From CAZGTQ01 sp964528575 (GTDB lineage: Bacteria > Planctomycetota > UBA1135 > GCA-002686595): a stretch of 40,840 nucleotides of DNA. Both the position numbers and the translations under genes were made by a program. The first letter of the stretch is position 1. Each line of letters opens with the position of its first letter. The stretch covers positions 1 through 40,840 of the forward strand of contig CAZGTQ010000318.1 in NCBI GenBank assembly GCA_964528575.1, written 5' to 3'. The notes beneath the pieces were generated by a model, which saw nothing but the letters and a program-made list of their open reading frames with translations, had not been told where the DNA came from and made no database searches. Positions 8,880-17,514 of the stretch are shown here, piece after piece.

Positions 8880-10058
8880 ATGGGCAAGGTGATCCTGACC
8901 GGGAAGGGGCGGCGGTGGGTCGCGCGGGGACACCCGTGGATCTACTCCGACGACGTGGCGGCGGCGGACGGCAGCGCGGGCGAGCTCGTGCCCGTCCACG
9001 CGCCCGACGAGAGCCCGCTCGGCTGGGGCCTGTTCAGCAACTCGTCGCGGATCGCGGTCCGGCTCGTCACGCGCTCGGCGGAGCAGCCCAACCGCGCGTT
9101 CTGGCTCGCGCTCGTCGGCCGCGCGCTCGAGGCGCGGCGCGCGATGGGGCTGCTCGCGCCCGAGGGCGCGTGCCGGCTGGTCGCCGGCGACGCGGACGGG
9201 CTCCCCGGCTTCGTCGTCGACCGCTACCGCGACGTGCTCGTCGTGCAGAGCGGGACGCAGGGCTCGGATCGGATGCGCGACTTCCTGCTCGAGCTCGTCC
9301 TCGAGCATCTCGACGTGCCGATCGCGGCGGTGCTCGACCGCTCCGACTCGACGGCGCGCCGGCACGAGGACCTGGAGCCGCGCGTCGAGTGGCTGCGCGG
9401 CGGCGCGCGCGGGCCGATCGAGGTGCACGAGCCCGGCCTCGCGTACGAGGTCGACGTCGAGCAGGGACACAAGACCGGGCACTACCTCGACCAGCGCGAC
9501 AACCGGATCGCCGCGGCGCCGCTCGGCGCGGGCGGCGCCGTGCTCGACGCGTTCTCGTACGACGGGCTCTTCGGCATCCGCGCCGCGCTCGCCGGCGCCG
9601 AGCGCGTCACGTGCCTCGACCAGTCGGCGGAGGCCGGCGAGCGCGTCCTGCGCAACGCCGAGCGCAACGGCGTCGCCGACCGCGTGCGTTTCGAGCGCGG
9701 CAACGCGATGCGCGACTTGCGGCGGCGCGCGGACGAGGGCGAGCGCTACCGCCTCGTCGTCGTCGATCCGCCGGCGTTCGCGCGCTCGAAGCGCGAAGCG
9801 GAGGGCGCGGCGCGCGGCTATCGCGAGCTGAACCGCCGCGCCGCGCAGCTCGTCGAGCCGGCGGGCACGCTCGTCAGCGCCTCGTGCTCGCACAACGTGA
9901 GCGCGGCCGAGCTCGTCGGGTACCTCGCCGAGGCGACGTTCGCCGCCGGGCGCGACGCGTGGCTCACGCGGCTCGCGGGCGCGGCGCCGGACCACCCGGT
10001 GCGGCTCGTCCTGCCCGAGAGCGAGTACCTGAAATGCGCCTTCCTGAGACTCGGCTGA
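8880..10058 (+). CDS. rlmI: 23S rRNA (cytosine-5) methyltransferase, RlmI family
   Basis: A 392-residue class I SAM-dependent methyltransferase of the RlmI/YccW type. Residues 1-75 are a PUA-like RNA-binding domain (ILTGKGRRWVARGHPWIYSD). A central region (about 95-200) precedes the Rossmann fold, whose motif I is DAFSYDGLFGIRAAL (223-237). VVDPPAF with D296 is the acceptor-site motif, and ASCSHNVS carries C336, the candidate catalytic cysteine. E. coli RlmI methylates C1962 of 23S rRNA; the same target is inferred here. ATG 8880 is chosen because it gives the PUA N-terminus; the frame continues upstream without homology. The stop TGA ends one base before the thiS start, so the genes are probably co-transcribed although functionally unrelated. 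Confidence 0.88.
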   Translation: MGKVILTGKGRRWVARGHPWIYSDDVAAADGSAGELVPVHAPDESPLGWGLFSNSSRIAVRLVTRSAEQPNRAFWLALVGRALEARRAMGLLAPEGACRLVAGDADGLPGFVVDRYRDVLVVQSGTQGSDRMRDFLLELVLEHLDVPIAAVLDRSDSTARRHEDLEPRVEWLRGGARGPIEVHEPGLAYEVDVEQGHKTGHYLDQRDNRIAAAPLGAGGAVLDAFSYDGLFGIRAALAGAERVTCLDQSAEAGERVLRNAERNGVADRVRFERGNAMRDLRRRADEGERYRLVVVDPPAFARSKREAEGAARGYRELNRRAAQLVEPAGTLVSASCSHNVSAAELVGYLAEATFAAGRDAWLTRLAGAAPDHPVRLVLPESEYLKCAFLRLG

Positions 10059-10059
10059 C

Positions 10060-10260
10060 GTGCGCGTGCGCCTGAACGGAGAGCCGCGGGAGCTGCCCGA
10101 CGCCGCGAGCGTCGCGGATCTCGTCGGCGCGCTCGGGCTGCGGCCGGAGATCGTCGCGGTCGAGCGCAACCGCGAGCTCGTGCCGCGCGCGCGCTACGGC
10201 GAGACGCGGTTGGCGGAGGGCGACGAGCTCGAGGTGGTGACGCTCGTCGGCGGCGGGTGA
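10060..10260 (+). CDS. thiS: Sulfur carrier protein ThiS
   Basis: A 66-residue beta-grasp protein ending in LVGGG. The C-terminal Gly-Gly is the site that becomes a thiocarboxylate, and ThiS then donates sulfur to ThiG for the thiazole ring of thiamine. The N-terminus MRVRLNGEPREL and the segment VAVERNRELVPRARYGETRLAEGDELEV are standard. The start is GTG at 10060, one base after the rlmI stop. It is followed directly by thiG, its reaction partner. No thiF is present in the window. Confidence 0.95.
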   Translation: MRVRLNGEPRELPDAASVADLVGALGLRPEIVAVERNRELVPRARYGETRLAEGDELEVVTLVGGG

Positions 10261-10301
10261 AGTCGGTTCCCGGCCGCGGACGCTATGCTGCCCGGTCCGC
10301 C

Positions 10302-11093
10302 ATGTACGAAGAGCACCTGACAGACGAGCCCCTGGTCATCGGCGGCCGCGCGTTCCGCTCGCGCCTGTTCGTCGGCACCGGCAAGTACGCGAGCTTCGAC
10401 GAGATGCGCTCGGCGCTCGAGATCAGCGGCACCGAGTGCGTCACCGTCGCCGTGCGCCGCGTCAACCTCGATCCGTCGCGCGGCGAGTCGATCCTCGACT
10501 ACATCGACCGCGAGCGCGTCACGATCCTGCCGAACACCGCCGGCTGCTACGACGCCCCGAGCGCGGTGCGCACCGCGCGGCTGTCGCGCGAGCTGCTCGG
10601 CACGCCGCTCGTCAAGCTCGAGGTGCTGGGGGACGAGCGCACGCTCCTGCCCGATCCGGTCGGCACGCTCGAGGCGACACGGGAGCTCGTCGCGGACGGC
10701 TTCGAGGTGCTCGTCTACACGTCGGACGACCCGCGCCAGGCGGTGCGGCTCGAGGAGGCGGGGGCGGCGAGCGTGATGCCCGCGGGCTCGCCGATCGGCT
10801 CGGGCCAGGGGGTCCTGAACCCGAACAACGTGCGCATCATCCTCGAGCTGCTGTCGGTGCCGGTGATCGTCGACGCGGGCGTCGGGACGGCGAGCGACGT
10901 CGCGATCGCGATGGAGCTCGGCGCGCACGGCGTGCTGCTCAACACCGGGATCGCGGGCGCGCGCGAGCCGCTGCGGATGGCCGCGGCGATGCGCGACGCG
11001 TGCAGCGCGGGCCGCCAGGCGTACCTCGCGGGGCGCATCCCGCGCCGTCTCTACGCGAACGCGTCGTCGCCCGTCGAAGGGCGCATCGATTGA
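10302..11093 (+). CDS. thiG: Thiazole synthase ThiG
   Basis: A 263-residue TIM-barrel enzyme that condenses 1-deoxyxylulose 5-phosphate, dehydroglycine and ThiS thiocarboxylate to the thiamine thiazole. Visible signatures are FRSRLFVGTGKY (18-29), NTAGCYDA, LVKLEVLGD with the Schiff-base lysine K105, MPAGSPIGSGQG and VIVDAGVGTASDVA. ATG 10302 is chosen because it gives the usual short N-terminus. The GTG at 10257, which overlaps the thiS stop as GTGA, would add 15 residues whose codons include gtt, gga, tat and gct, unlike the gene body. Translation coupling from that GTG cannot be excluded. Confidence 0.97.
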   Translation: MYEEHLTDEPLVIGGRAFRSRLFVGTGKYASFDEMRSALEISGTECVTVAVRRVNLDPSRGESILDYIDRERVTILPNTAGCYDAPSAVRTARLSRELLGTPLVKLEVLGDERTLLPDPVGTLEATRELVADGFEVLVYTSDDPRQAVRLEEAGAASVMPAGSPIGSGQGVLNPNNVRIILELLSVPVIVDAGVGTASDVAIAMELGAHGVLLNTGIAGAREPLRMAAAMRDACSAGRQAYLAGRIPRRLYANASSPVEGRID

Positions 11094-11112
11094 AGCGGGC
11101 GGCGTCGCGCGG

Positions 11113-11940
11113 ATGAGCCTCGCGGTCGCGCTCGCGGACGACGCGACGGCGCACGCCGTCCGATTGGTGCTCGGCGGGGCGCTGTGCGTCGCGCTCTGGA
11201 TCGCGCTCTGGCCGCTGATCGCCGAGCTCGTGCGGCGCATCCATCCCGGCCGGCTCGTGTTCTTCGCGCGCTGGGGCTTCTCGCACGTCGCGCTGGCGAT
11301 CCTGCTGTTCCTCGCCGTCGCGCTGCTGTGGATGTCGTTCGGCCCCTCCGGCGGCTTCCTCCTCGAGCTCACCGGCAACCTGCTCGCGCTCCTCGCCGTC
11401 GCGCTCTGGGCATGCCGCGTCGCCGAGCGCCAGCACCCCGAGGGCTGGCGCGCGCTGGGCTTCGAACGCGGCCGGCACGGCACGGCGGCCGCGGCGGCGG
11501 CGCTCGCGTACGCGGCGTCGTTCCCCGGGCTCGCCGGGCTCGGGACGCTGACGAACGGGCTGCAGGAGCTGTTCGGCGGGGCGCAAGCGCAGCGCGTGCT
11601 GTCCGAGATCGTCGCGCTGGGGAGCGGCGAGCTCGTCCTCGCGCTCCTCGTCGCCGTCCTGGTCGTGCCGTTCCTCGAGGAGCTCGTGTTCCGCGGCTTC
11701 CTCCAGCCGCTGCTCGTCCAGAACCTCGGCGACCGCGGCGGCGTGACGGCGACGGCGGTCTTGTTCGGGTTCTTGCACGGCCCGCGCGCGTTCCTGCCGA
11801 CGTTCGGCGTCGCGCTGCTGTGCGGCGCGCTCATGCTGCGCACGCGGCGGCTGAGCGCTCCGTTCGTGGCGCACGCGTTGCACAACGGCATCGCGCTCGC
11901 GTTCGCCGTGAGCGCCCAGACGGTTTCGGAGAGCGCATGA
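11113..11940 (+). CDS. CPBP-family intramembrane glutamic/metallo-protease
   Basis: A 275-residue membrane protein with about seven hydrophobic segments. The CPBP (ABI, Rce1-like) signatures are all present: FLEELVFRGFL with E189, E190 and R194; FGFLHG with H222; and HALHNG with H254 and N258. Family members cleave within the membrane or act in prenyl-protein processing, immunity to bacteriocins or membrane homeostasis; the substrate here is unknown. ATG 11113 lies 19 nt after the thiG stop. The stop codon overlaps the next start as ATGA (11937-11940), so translation of the two is likely coupled. Confidence 0.9.
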   Translation: MSLAVALADDATAHAVRLVLGGALCVALWIALWPLIAELVRRIHPGRLVFFARWGFSHVALAILLFLAVALLWMSFGPSGGFLLELTGNLLALLAVALWACRVAERQHPEGWRALGFERGRHGTAAAAAALAYAASFPGLAGLGTLTNGLQELFGGAQAQRVLSEIVALGSGELVLALLVAVLVVPFLEELVFRGFLQPLLVQNLGDRGGVTATAVLFGFLHGPRAFLPTFGVALLCGALMLRTRRLSAPFVAHALHNGIALAFAVSAQTVSESA

Positions 11941-12446
11941 GCTTCTTCCCGCGCGAGGGTCTGATGGAGCGGCTCGAGGGCGGCGCGTTCCGCGCGTCGA
12001 ACGCGATCCTGACCGGCGACGTGACGCTGGGCGAGGACGTCGGCGTCTGGTTCGGCTGCGTGCTGCGCGGCGACGACGCGCCGCTCGTCGTCGGCGCCCG
12101 CACGAACGTCCAGGACCTCACGATGATCCACGCGGACCCGGGCGTGCCGAACGTGATCGGGAGCGGCGTGACGATCGGCCACCGCTGCGTGCTCCACGGG
12201 GCGCGGGTCGGCGACGACGCGTTGATCGGGATGGGCGCGATCCTGCTCGGGGGCTGCGTGATCGGTCCGGAGTCGCTCGTCGCCGCGGGGGCGGTGGTCC
12301 GTGAGGGCTTCGAGGTGCCGCCGCGCTCGCTCGCCGCGGGGGTCCCGGCACGGATCGTGCGGTCGCTGGACGACCGCGCCGTCGAGGCCATCCGTGCCAG
12401 CGCGCAGGGCTACGTGGAGAAGATCCGGCTGTATCTGCGTGCCTGA
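11937..12446 (+). CDS. Gamma-carbonic-anhydrase-like left-handed beta-helix protein
   Basis: A 169-residue hexapeptide-repeat protein of the YrdA/PaaY/gamma-carbonic-anhydrase family. The repeats run from about residue 18 to 140 (ILTGDVTLGEDVGVWFGCVLRGD, then VIGSGVTIGHRC). The three metal-ligand histidines of the family are H65 (MIHAD), H82 and H87 (GHRCVLHG). A C-terminal helix (AVEAIRASAQGYVEKIRLYL) packs on the helix. Members are trimeric and may hydrate CO2 or have lost activity. E14 and R44-D46 resemble the family's supporting residues. The start overlaps the CPBP stop by four bases. Confidence 0.93.
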   Translation: MSFFPREGLMERLEGGAFRASNAILTGDVTLGEDVGVWFGCVLRGDDAPLVVGARTNVQDLTMIHADPGVPNVIGSGVTIGHRCVLHGARVGDDALIGMGAILLGGCVIGPESLVAAGAVVREGFEVPPRSLAAGVPARIVRSLDDRAVEAIRASAQGYVEKIRLYLRA

Positions 12447-12600
12447 CGCGGGGGCCGGGGATCTGGACGCCGCCCGACGCGTTCTATCGCCTCGGCGCCG
12501 GTCCACCTACCCTGATGGCGCTCGGGAAACCGGGCTCGGCCGCGGATGCGAGGGGGCGTCCGCGCCGCTCCACAACTCTCCCCGCACTCGTGCCGCTCTC
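12447..12600 (+). other. Spacer before the first FG-GAP gene, no clear element
   Basis: The 154-nt spacer is less GC-extreme than its neighbours and probably holds the promoter of the FG-GAP gene. No convincing -35/-10 pair, terminator hairpin or Shine-Dalgarno sequence was found. Confidence 0.3.
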
Positions 12601-14883
12601 ATGGACTCGAAGCCCTCGAACCGTCGCGCCTTGCACCTGCTCCTCACGGCCTGCCTCGCTTCCCTCGGGCCCGCTTGCAGCGACAGCAGCTCGTCCGCGG
12701 CCCCGCAAGCGGACCAGACCAAGCAGATCGTCGACTTCCTCGTGCGCGAGGACGTGCAACTGGCCCCCGGGGGGATCACCGACGCGCGCCTGGTCGACCT
12801 CGACGGCGACGGCCGCGAGGACCTGATCGAGGCGAGCGCGTTCGAGATGGCGGTGCGCGTCGGCTACGGCCGCGCGGACGGCGGCTTCGATCTCGGTCCC
12901 GTGCTCGCGATCGAGGGGATGCCCGCCGACGTCGAGGCGCTGGACGCCGACGGCGACGGCGATCTCGACATCGCGGTCGGCTCCTACGGCTTCCCGCTGC
13001 CCTCGCCGACGCCGGACGGCGATGTCGCCTACACGCTCGCGGTCTGGGCGAACGACGGTACGGGCGGCTTCGTTGCCGAGCCGCTGGCGACGGTCCAGCT
13101 CGCGAGCGCGCCCGCCCGCCTGACGGGCCTGCCGCGCGAGGGGTCGAGCGCGAGCGACGTGATCGTTCCGTTCCCGACGCTCGAGGTGATTCACCGCTAC
13201 CGCCTCCAGGGCGAAGAGCTGCTCCTCATCGGCGCGCTCCCGTCCCTGAACCAGGCGTTCAGCGCCGTCGCGATCGACGAGGGCGGCGACGGCGACTTCG
13301 AGCTGGTCGCGGGCGAGGTCAACCAGGTCGTGATCTATCGGGCCGACGGCCAGGGCGGGCTCCAGTCGGCCGAGATCCTCCTCCCCGCCGTCGCGTGCGG
13401 TCACGTGTGTGACGTGCGCGACGTCGACGGCGACGGCCTCGTCGACTTGCAGATCGCCGAATCGGCCGGCCTCCGCGCCATCCTCGTGCCGAACACTCCG
13501 ACCGGCTTCGGGCCGCCGATCGAGTTCGGCCTGATCGGAAGCCCGTCCGACGTGTCGTTCGCTGACATCGACGGCGACGGACAGCCCGACCTCGCCGCGA
13601 CGCTCTTCCGCGACCAGGCGCTCGAGGTGCACCTTTCGGACGGCCCGTTCTCGTTCGGCCCGGGCCGCTACTACGGCGTCGGATTCAACGCGCGCAGCCT
13701 CTCCGCGGTCGATCTCGTGGGCGCGCCAAACGGCGCAGGCGACGGCAGCGTCGACTTCTTCTGCGTCAACGAGAACGACGTGTCGCTCGTGCGCAACCTG
13801 GGCGCCGGCGGAGCGCTGCGCGCGGCCCAAGGCGTGCCGCTCGGCTCGCCGCCGGGCGCGGTCGCTGCCGGCGACCTCGACGGCGACGGCGAGGCGGAGC
13901 TGCTGGTCGGCGTGCTCGATCCGCCGGCGGTGCTCGTGTTGACGCGCGGCGCCGGCGGCGCGTACCAGCAGGCGGCGACGATCGGCCTGCCGCCGGGGGC
14001 CACGGTGCCGACGCGCATCGCGACCGCGACGCTGGGAGGGGCGCCGGGACCGGGGCCGGACGTGCTCGTTCAGTACGAGGGCTCCGTGCTCGCGGCGCGC
14101 GGGCTCGGCGGGCTCGCGTTCGAGGCCGCGGTGCCGCTCGCTTCGGCGCGGGACTTCGCGGTCGAGGACCTCGACGGCGACGGGCTGATCGACCTCGCGG
14201 TGATCGAGGCGGGCGAGGCCGGGGGCACGCTCGTCACGTGGCGCGGCACCGGGGACCCGCTCGCGTTCGAGCTCGCGTCGACGACGGAGCTGGGCGCCAC
14301 CCCAGTCGCTCTCGCGGTCGGGGGCATCGACCGCGACGGCGTGCCCGACTTCGCCGTCGGCTCGGTCTTCTCCGGCACGACCGGGGACGGCGGAGGCGTC
14401 GCGCAGCTCGCGACGTTCAAGGGCGACGGCGAGGGCGGCGCCCTGCCGCGGACCGTCGTGCCGCTCGCGGTGGTGCCGATCGAGATCCGGCGAGCGGACT
14501 TCGACGGGGATGGGCGCGGCGACTTCGCCCTCGTCCAGCCGGCCGCGGACGCCATCCTCATCCTGCGCAACGCCGGCAAGTACGCGTTCGAGACGCAAGT
14601 CGTCGACGTCGGGCCGGGGCTGCGCACGGCGCTCGTCTTCGACGTGAACGTGAACGGTCGTCCCGATCTCGTCATCGCGCGGAGCGGCGGCGACATCGTC
14701 GTGCTGCTGCAGCGCAAGAACGGCAACTTCGCCCTGCCGGCCAAGGGACCGGGCATCTTCCACGCGCCGCTCGGCGTGGCGCGGATGGCGCGGGCCGACC
14801 TGACTGACGACGGCGACTCGGAGCTCCTGTTCACCTCGCCGCTCAGTCCTTTCCTGTGGATCGCGGTCAACCTGAGCCAGTAG
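12601..14883 (+). CDS. FG-GAP/VCBS-repeat lipoprotein, copy 1
   Basis: A 760-residue exported protein. The N-terminus (MDSKPSNRRALHLLLTACL) is a short signal with LTAC at 15-18, and a second Cys at 26 is followed by SDSSSS, so one of the two is probably lipidated. The rest is built of FG-GAP/VCBS-like repeats with the calcium-binding pattern D-x-D-G-D-G: for example DLDGDGRED, DADGDGDLD, DIDGDGQPD, DLDGDGLID and DFDGDGRGD. Such repeats form beta-propeller blades on the cell surface, used in adhesion or binding. No C-terminal anchor or enzyme domain is visible. The next gene is a paralog that aligns from the start of the mature part (FLVREDVQL versus FLLRRDVSL). Confidence 0.88.
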   Translation: MDSKPSNRRALHLLLTACLASLGPACSDSSSSAAPQADQTKQIVDFLVREDVQLAPGGITDARLVDLDGDGREDLIEASAFEMAVRVGYGRADGGFDLGPVLAIEGMPADVEALDADGDGDLDIAVGSYGFPLPSPTPDGDVAYTLAVWANDGTGGFVAEPLATVQLASAPARLTGLPREGSSASDVIVPFPTLEVIHRYRLQGEELLLIGALPSLNQAFSAVAIDEGGDGDFELVAGEVNQVVIYRADGQGGLQSAEILLPAVACGHVCDVRDVDGDGLVDLQIAESAGLRAILVPNTPTGFGPPIEFGLIGSPSDVSFADIDGDGQPDLAATLFRDQALEVHLSDGPFSFGPGRYYGVGFNARSLSAVDLVGAPNGAGDGSVDFFCVNENDVSLVRNLGAGGALRAAQGVPLGSPPGAVAAGDLDGDGEAELLVGVLDPPAVLVLTRGAGGAYQQAATIGLPPGATVPTRIATATLGGAPGPGPDVLVQYEGSVLAARGLGGLAFEAAVPLASARDFAVEDLDGDGLIDLAVIEAGEAGGTLVTWRGTGDPLAFELASTTELGATPVALAVGGIDRDGVPDFAVGSVFSGTTGDGGGVAQLATFKGDGEGGALPRTVVPLAVVPIEIRRADFDGDGRGDFALVQPAADAILILRNAGKYAFETQVVDVGPGLRTALVFDVNVNGRPDLVIARSGGDIVVLLQRKNGNFALPAKGPGIFHAPLGVARMARADLTDDGDSELLFTSPLSPFLWIAVNLSQ

Positions 14884-15150
14884 GCGACGCGCTCGTCCGT
14901 CTGGACGGAACACACTCCGGGTTCGGCGCATCGAAGGGTCCGTTCCGACCCGGCCTGTCGCATCGCCGTTAGAAAAGGCGACGAGCAACGATAATTTCGT
15001 AAAAAATCCGACCTCCGGTCGGATCGTGGCCTAGCTTTGCTCGATTACGCGCGCCGCCCGGATGGGGGCCTGGCAGAGCCCTCGTGAGCCGGAGGGGACG
15101 GGAGCGCGTGGGCCATGCCGCTTCGGCGGCCCCGCTCGTCGATCGATCCG
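14884..15150 (+). promoter_or_regulatory. AT-rich island and likely promoter between the FG-GAP genes
   Basis: This 267-nt spacer contains the AT-richest stretch of the window (about 14969-15007). GATAAT at 14990-14995 matches five of six -10 positions, but the hexamer 17 nt upstream (GTTAGA) matches only three of six -35 positions. Transcription from it would begin near 15002, just before the hairpin at 15006-15024. The promoter call is tentative. Confidence 0.35.
15006..15024 (-). terminator. Perfect 8-bp hairpin with T-run on the minus strand
   Basis: ATCCGACC (15006-15013) and GGTCGGAT (15017-15024) form a perfect stem with a 3-nt loop. Six A bases precede it on the plus strand, so on the minus strand the hairpin is followed by a run of T. 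This is an intrinsic-terminator shape for leftward transcription, although the flanking genes both run rightward. It may block antisense transcription, or act as a 5' hairpin in the plus-strand leader. Confidence 0.5.
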
Positions 15151-17442
15151 ATGAAGCACACCCTTCGGCCGCCGAGGCCTGTCTCGAGGTCTCTCCCGTT
15201 CTCCTTGGCTTCCGCGCTGGGCGTCGCAATTGCCGTCGCCTCCTGCGGCGGTGGCGGCGGCTCATCGCCCCCGCCAGGACCCGGAAACGGGGGCGGCGGC
15301 AACGACGAGCTCGCGCTCTCGTTCCTGCTCCGACGGGACGTTTCGCTGGGCAGCGGCCAGGTGAGCGATTCCACGTTCCGCGACGTCAACGGGGACGGCC
15401 TCCTGGACCTCGTCCAGACCGACGTGTTCGGGACGGCGGTGCGCGTCGGACTGGGCACGCAGAGCGGCGATTTCAGCCCGGCCTATGTGCTCGACGTCGC
15501 CGGGGCGCCGGCCGCGCTGCTCGTCGACGACGTGAACGGCGATACCCTCGTCGACGTCGTCGTTGCGAGCACGACCGGCATCGCGTTCGAGCTCGCTTTC
15601 TTCGCGCAAGACGCTCAGACCGGCTTTCCGAGCCAACCGACGGCCACCGCGGAGCTCGCTGGAGCGACCGCATCGATCGCCGCGTTCCCCGGGACCGGGG
15701 GAGCGGACCTCCTCGTCGCGCACTCGCCGCTCGGCGAGGTCCACCGCTACGCGCTGACCGGGCCGGGCGCGCTCGAGCGCACCGCGACGATCGACTTCGA
15801 CGCGGTCGGCGGGGCGTTCCCGCTGTCCGTCGCCGCGATCGACGTCGCGAACGACGGGACGCTCGACCTCGCGGTCGGGGACGTCAACCGCCTGCTGCTC
15901 CTGCGGGGCGACGGCGCCGGCGGCTTCCTCGCGCCCGAGGTCGCCCACCAGCCGGTCGCGAGCCCGGTGTCGTGCTGCGCGGTCGACGTCGACGGCAACG
16001 GCTACGACGACCTGGTCATCGCCCAGCTCGACGCGCCGGGCGGCCTCCTCGCCCTGGGCGGCCCGGGCGGGCTGGAGAGCTTCGTCCCGCTGCCGCTGTC
16101 GGGCGTGACGTCGGCGGTCGTGCTCGAGGACCTCGACGGCGACGGCGTGCGCGACCTCGCGGGCGCGCTCTTCCGCCAGATGGCGATCGAGGTGCGGCTC
16201 GCGACGGCGCCTTTGACGTTCGGGGACAGCCGGTTCTACAACGCCGGCACCGCCCCGCGCAGCCTCGCGGTCGTGCACCTGCCGGGGGACACGCTGCCCG
16301 ACCTCGCGTGCTCGAACGCGGAGGATTCCTCGCTCCTGCGCAACCTCGGCGACGGGACGTTCGCGTCGCTCTCCGGCTATCCGCTCGGCGCCCGGCCGCA
16401 CTCGGTGCGCGCGGTCGACATGGACGGCGACGGGCAGATCGACACGGTCTCGGTCGACATCTTCCAGCACGCGGTCGTCGTCTCCGGCGGCAGCCCGGGT
16501 GGGACGTTCTCGAAGGCGGACGAGGTCACGCTCTCCTCCGCGACACAAGAGCTGCCGAGCACGATCATCGTGCGCGACTTCGATGGGGACGGCCGGCCGG
16601 ACGTGCTCATGCCCGTGTTCCAGACGGGCGAGCTGCGCCTCTTGCGCAACGGCGGCGCGCTCGATCTGCTCGAGCCGACCGCGGACGATCTCACGATCGT
16701 CGGCACGCAGCCGCTCGGCATCGACGCTGCCGACATCGACGGGGATGGCAACCTCGACGTCCTCGTCGCGAGCTCGGGCGACGACGCGTTGCAGGTCGTC
16801 TTCGGCGACGGCGCCGGGAACTTCACGCTCGGGCCCGCGGTCCCGGTGCCGTACCGGCCGCTCGCCGTTCGCCTGCTCGACCTCGACGCGGACGGCGACT
16901 TCGACGCCGTCGTCACGACGGGGGAGACCGACGGCAGCGACCAGAACGCGCTCGTCCTCGCGGGCGACGGCGTGAGCCAGTTCGCGCTCTCCAGCCAGTT
17001 TCCGCTGATCGGCCTCGCACCGGCGATCGAGGTGGGCGACTTCGACGACAACGACTTCGCGGACATCGTGTTCCCGCAGCAGGGGCCGGTCGACCAGATC
17101 GTGGTGCTCCACAACCACGGCGCGCTGACGTTCGACGCCGAGCTCGTCACCGTCGGCATCGGGCCGGGGACGATCGAGGCGCGCGACGCGAACCGCGACG
17201 GCCGCATCGACCTGCTCATCCCGCTCGCCTCGGGCACGCTCGATGTGCTCTTCGGCGACGGCGACGGCACGTTCACGCGCTTCACGCCGCCCGACGGGTG
17301 GTCGCTGCCGGTGCCCCAGGGCACGACGTCCGCGGCGTGGGCGGACACGGACGGCGACGGCTACGAGGACCTGCTCCTCACCTCGCCGAACTCGCCGCAC
17401 CTGTGGGTGGCCCGCAACACGAGCATCCCGATCGAGGATTGA
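15151..17442 (+). CDS. FG-GAP/VCBS-repeat lipoprotein, copy 2
   Basis: A 763-residue exported lipoprotein. A good signal peptide (LPFSLASALGVAIAVASC) ends in the lipobox VASC with Cys32, followed by a Gly/Ser/Pro linker. Calcium-type repeats include DVNGDGLLD, DVDGNGYDD, DLDGDGVRD, DMDGDGQID, DFDGDGRPD, DIDGDGNLD and DTDGDGYED. The mature part is a paralog of the upstream gene, in the same order and near-equal length, including the closing phrase LLLTSPNSPHLWVA (compare LLFTSPLSPFLWIA). ATG 15151 is chosen for the signal peptide; ATG 15115 is also in frame. Function is probably surface binding; ligands are unknown. Confidence 0.9.
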   Translation: MKHTLRPPRPVSRSLPFSLASALGVAIAVASCGGGGGSSPPPGPGNGGGGNDELALSFLLRRDVSLGSGQVSDSTFRDVNGDGLLDLVQTDVFGTAVRVGLGTQSGDFSPAYVLDVAGAPAALLVDDVNGDTLVDVVVASTTGIAFELAFFAQDAQTGFPSQPTATAELAGATASIAAFPGTGGADLLVAHSPLGEVHRYALTGPGALERTATIDFDAVGGAFPLSVAAIDVANDGTLDLAVGDVNRLLLLRGDGAGGFLAPEVAHQPVASPVSCCAVDVDGNGYDDLVIAQLDAPGGLLALGGPGGLESFVPLPLSGVTSAVVLEDLDGDGVRDLAGALFRQMAIEVRLATAPLTFGDSRFYNAGTAPRSLAVVHLPGDTLPDLACSNAEDSSLLRNLGDGTFASLSGYPLGARPHSVRAVDMDGDGQIDTVSVDIFQHAVVVSGGSPGGTFSKADEVTLSSATQELPSTIIVRDFDGDGRPDVLMPVFQTGELRLLRNGGALDLLEPTADDLTIVGTQPLGIDAADIDGDGNLDVLVASSGDDALQVVFGDGAGNFTLGPAVPVPYRPLAVRLLDLDADGDFDAVVTTGETDGSDQNALVLAGDGVSQFALSSQFPLIGLAPAIEVGDFDDNDFADIVFPQQGPVDQIVVLHNHGALTFDAELVTVGIGPGTIEARDANRDGRIDLLIPLASGTLDVLFGDGDGTFTRFTPPDGWSLPVPQGTTSAAWADTDGDGYEDLLLTSPNSPHLWVARNTSIPIED

Positions 17443-17479
17443 GCTCCCTCGCGGCGCTCACTCCAGCCCTCTGTTGGCG

Positions 17480-17514
17480 ATGGTCGGCGCAGCACGCTAG
17501 GGTGCGCCGACCAT
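17480..17514 (+). promoter_or_regulatory. Perfect 12-bp inverted repeat covering a start codon
   Basis: ATGGTCGGCGCA (17480-17491) and TGCGCCGACCAT (17503-17514) are exact reverse complements separated by 11 nt. The first two bases of the nucleotidyltransferase ATG (17513-17515) lie in the 3' arm. In mRNA the hairpin would bury the start region; in DNA it could be a dimer-binding operator. No Shine-Dalgarno sequence is visible between the arms. Confidence 0.75.
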
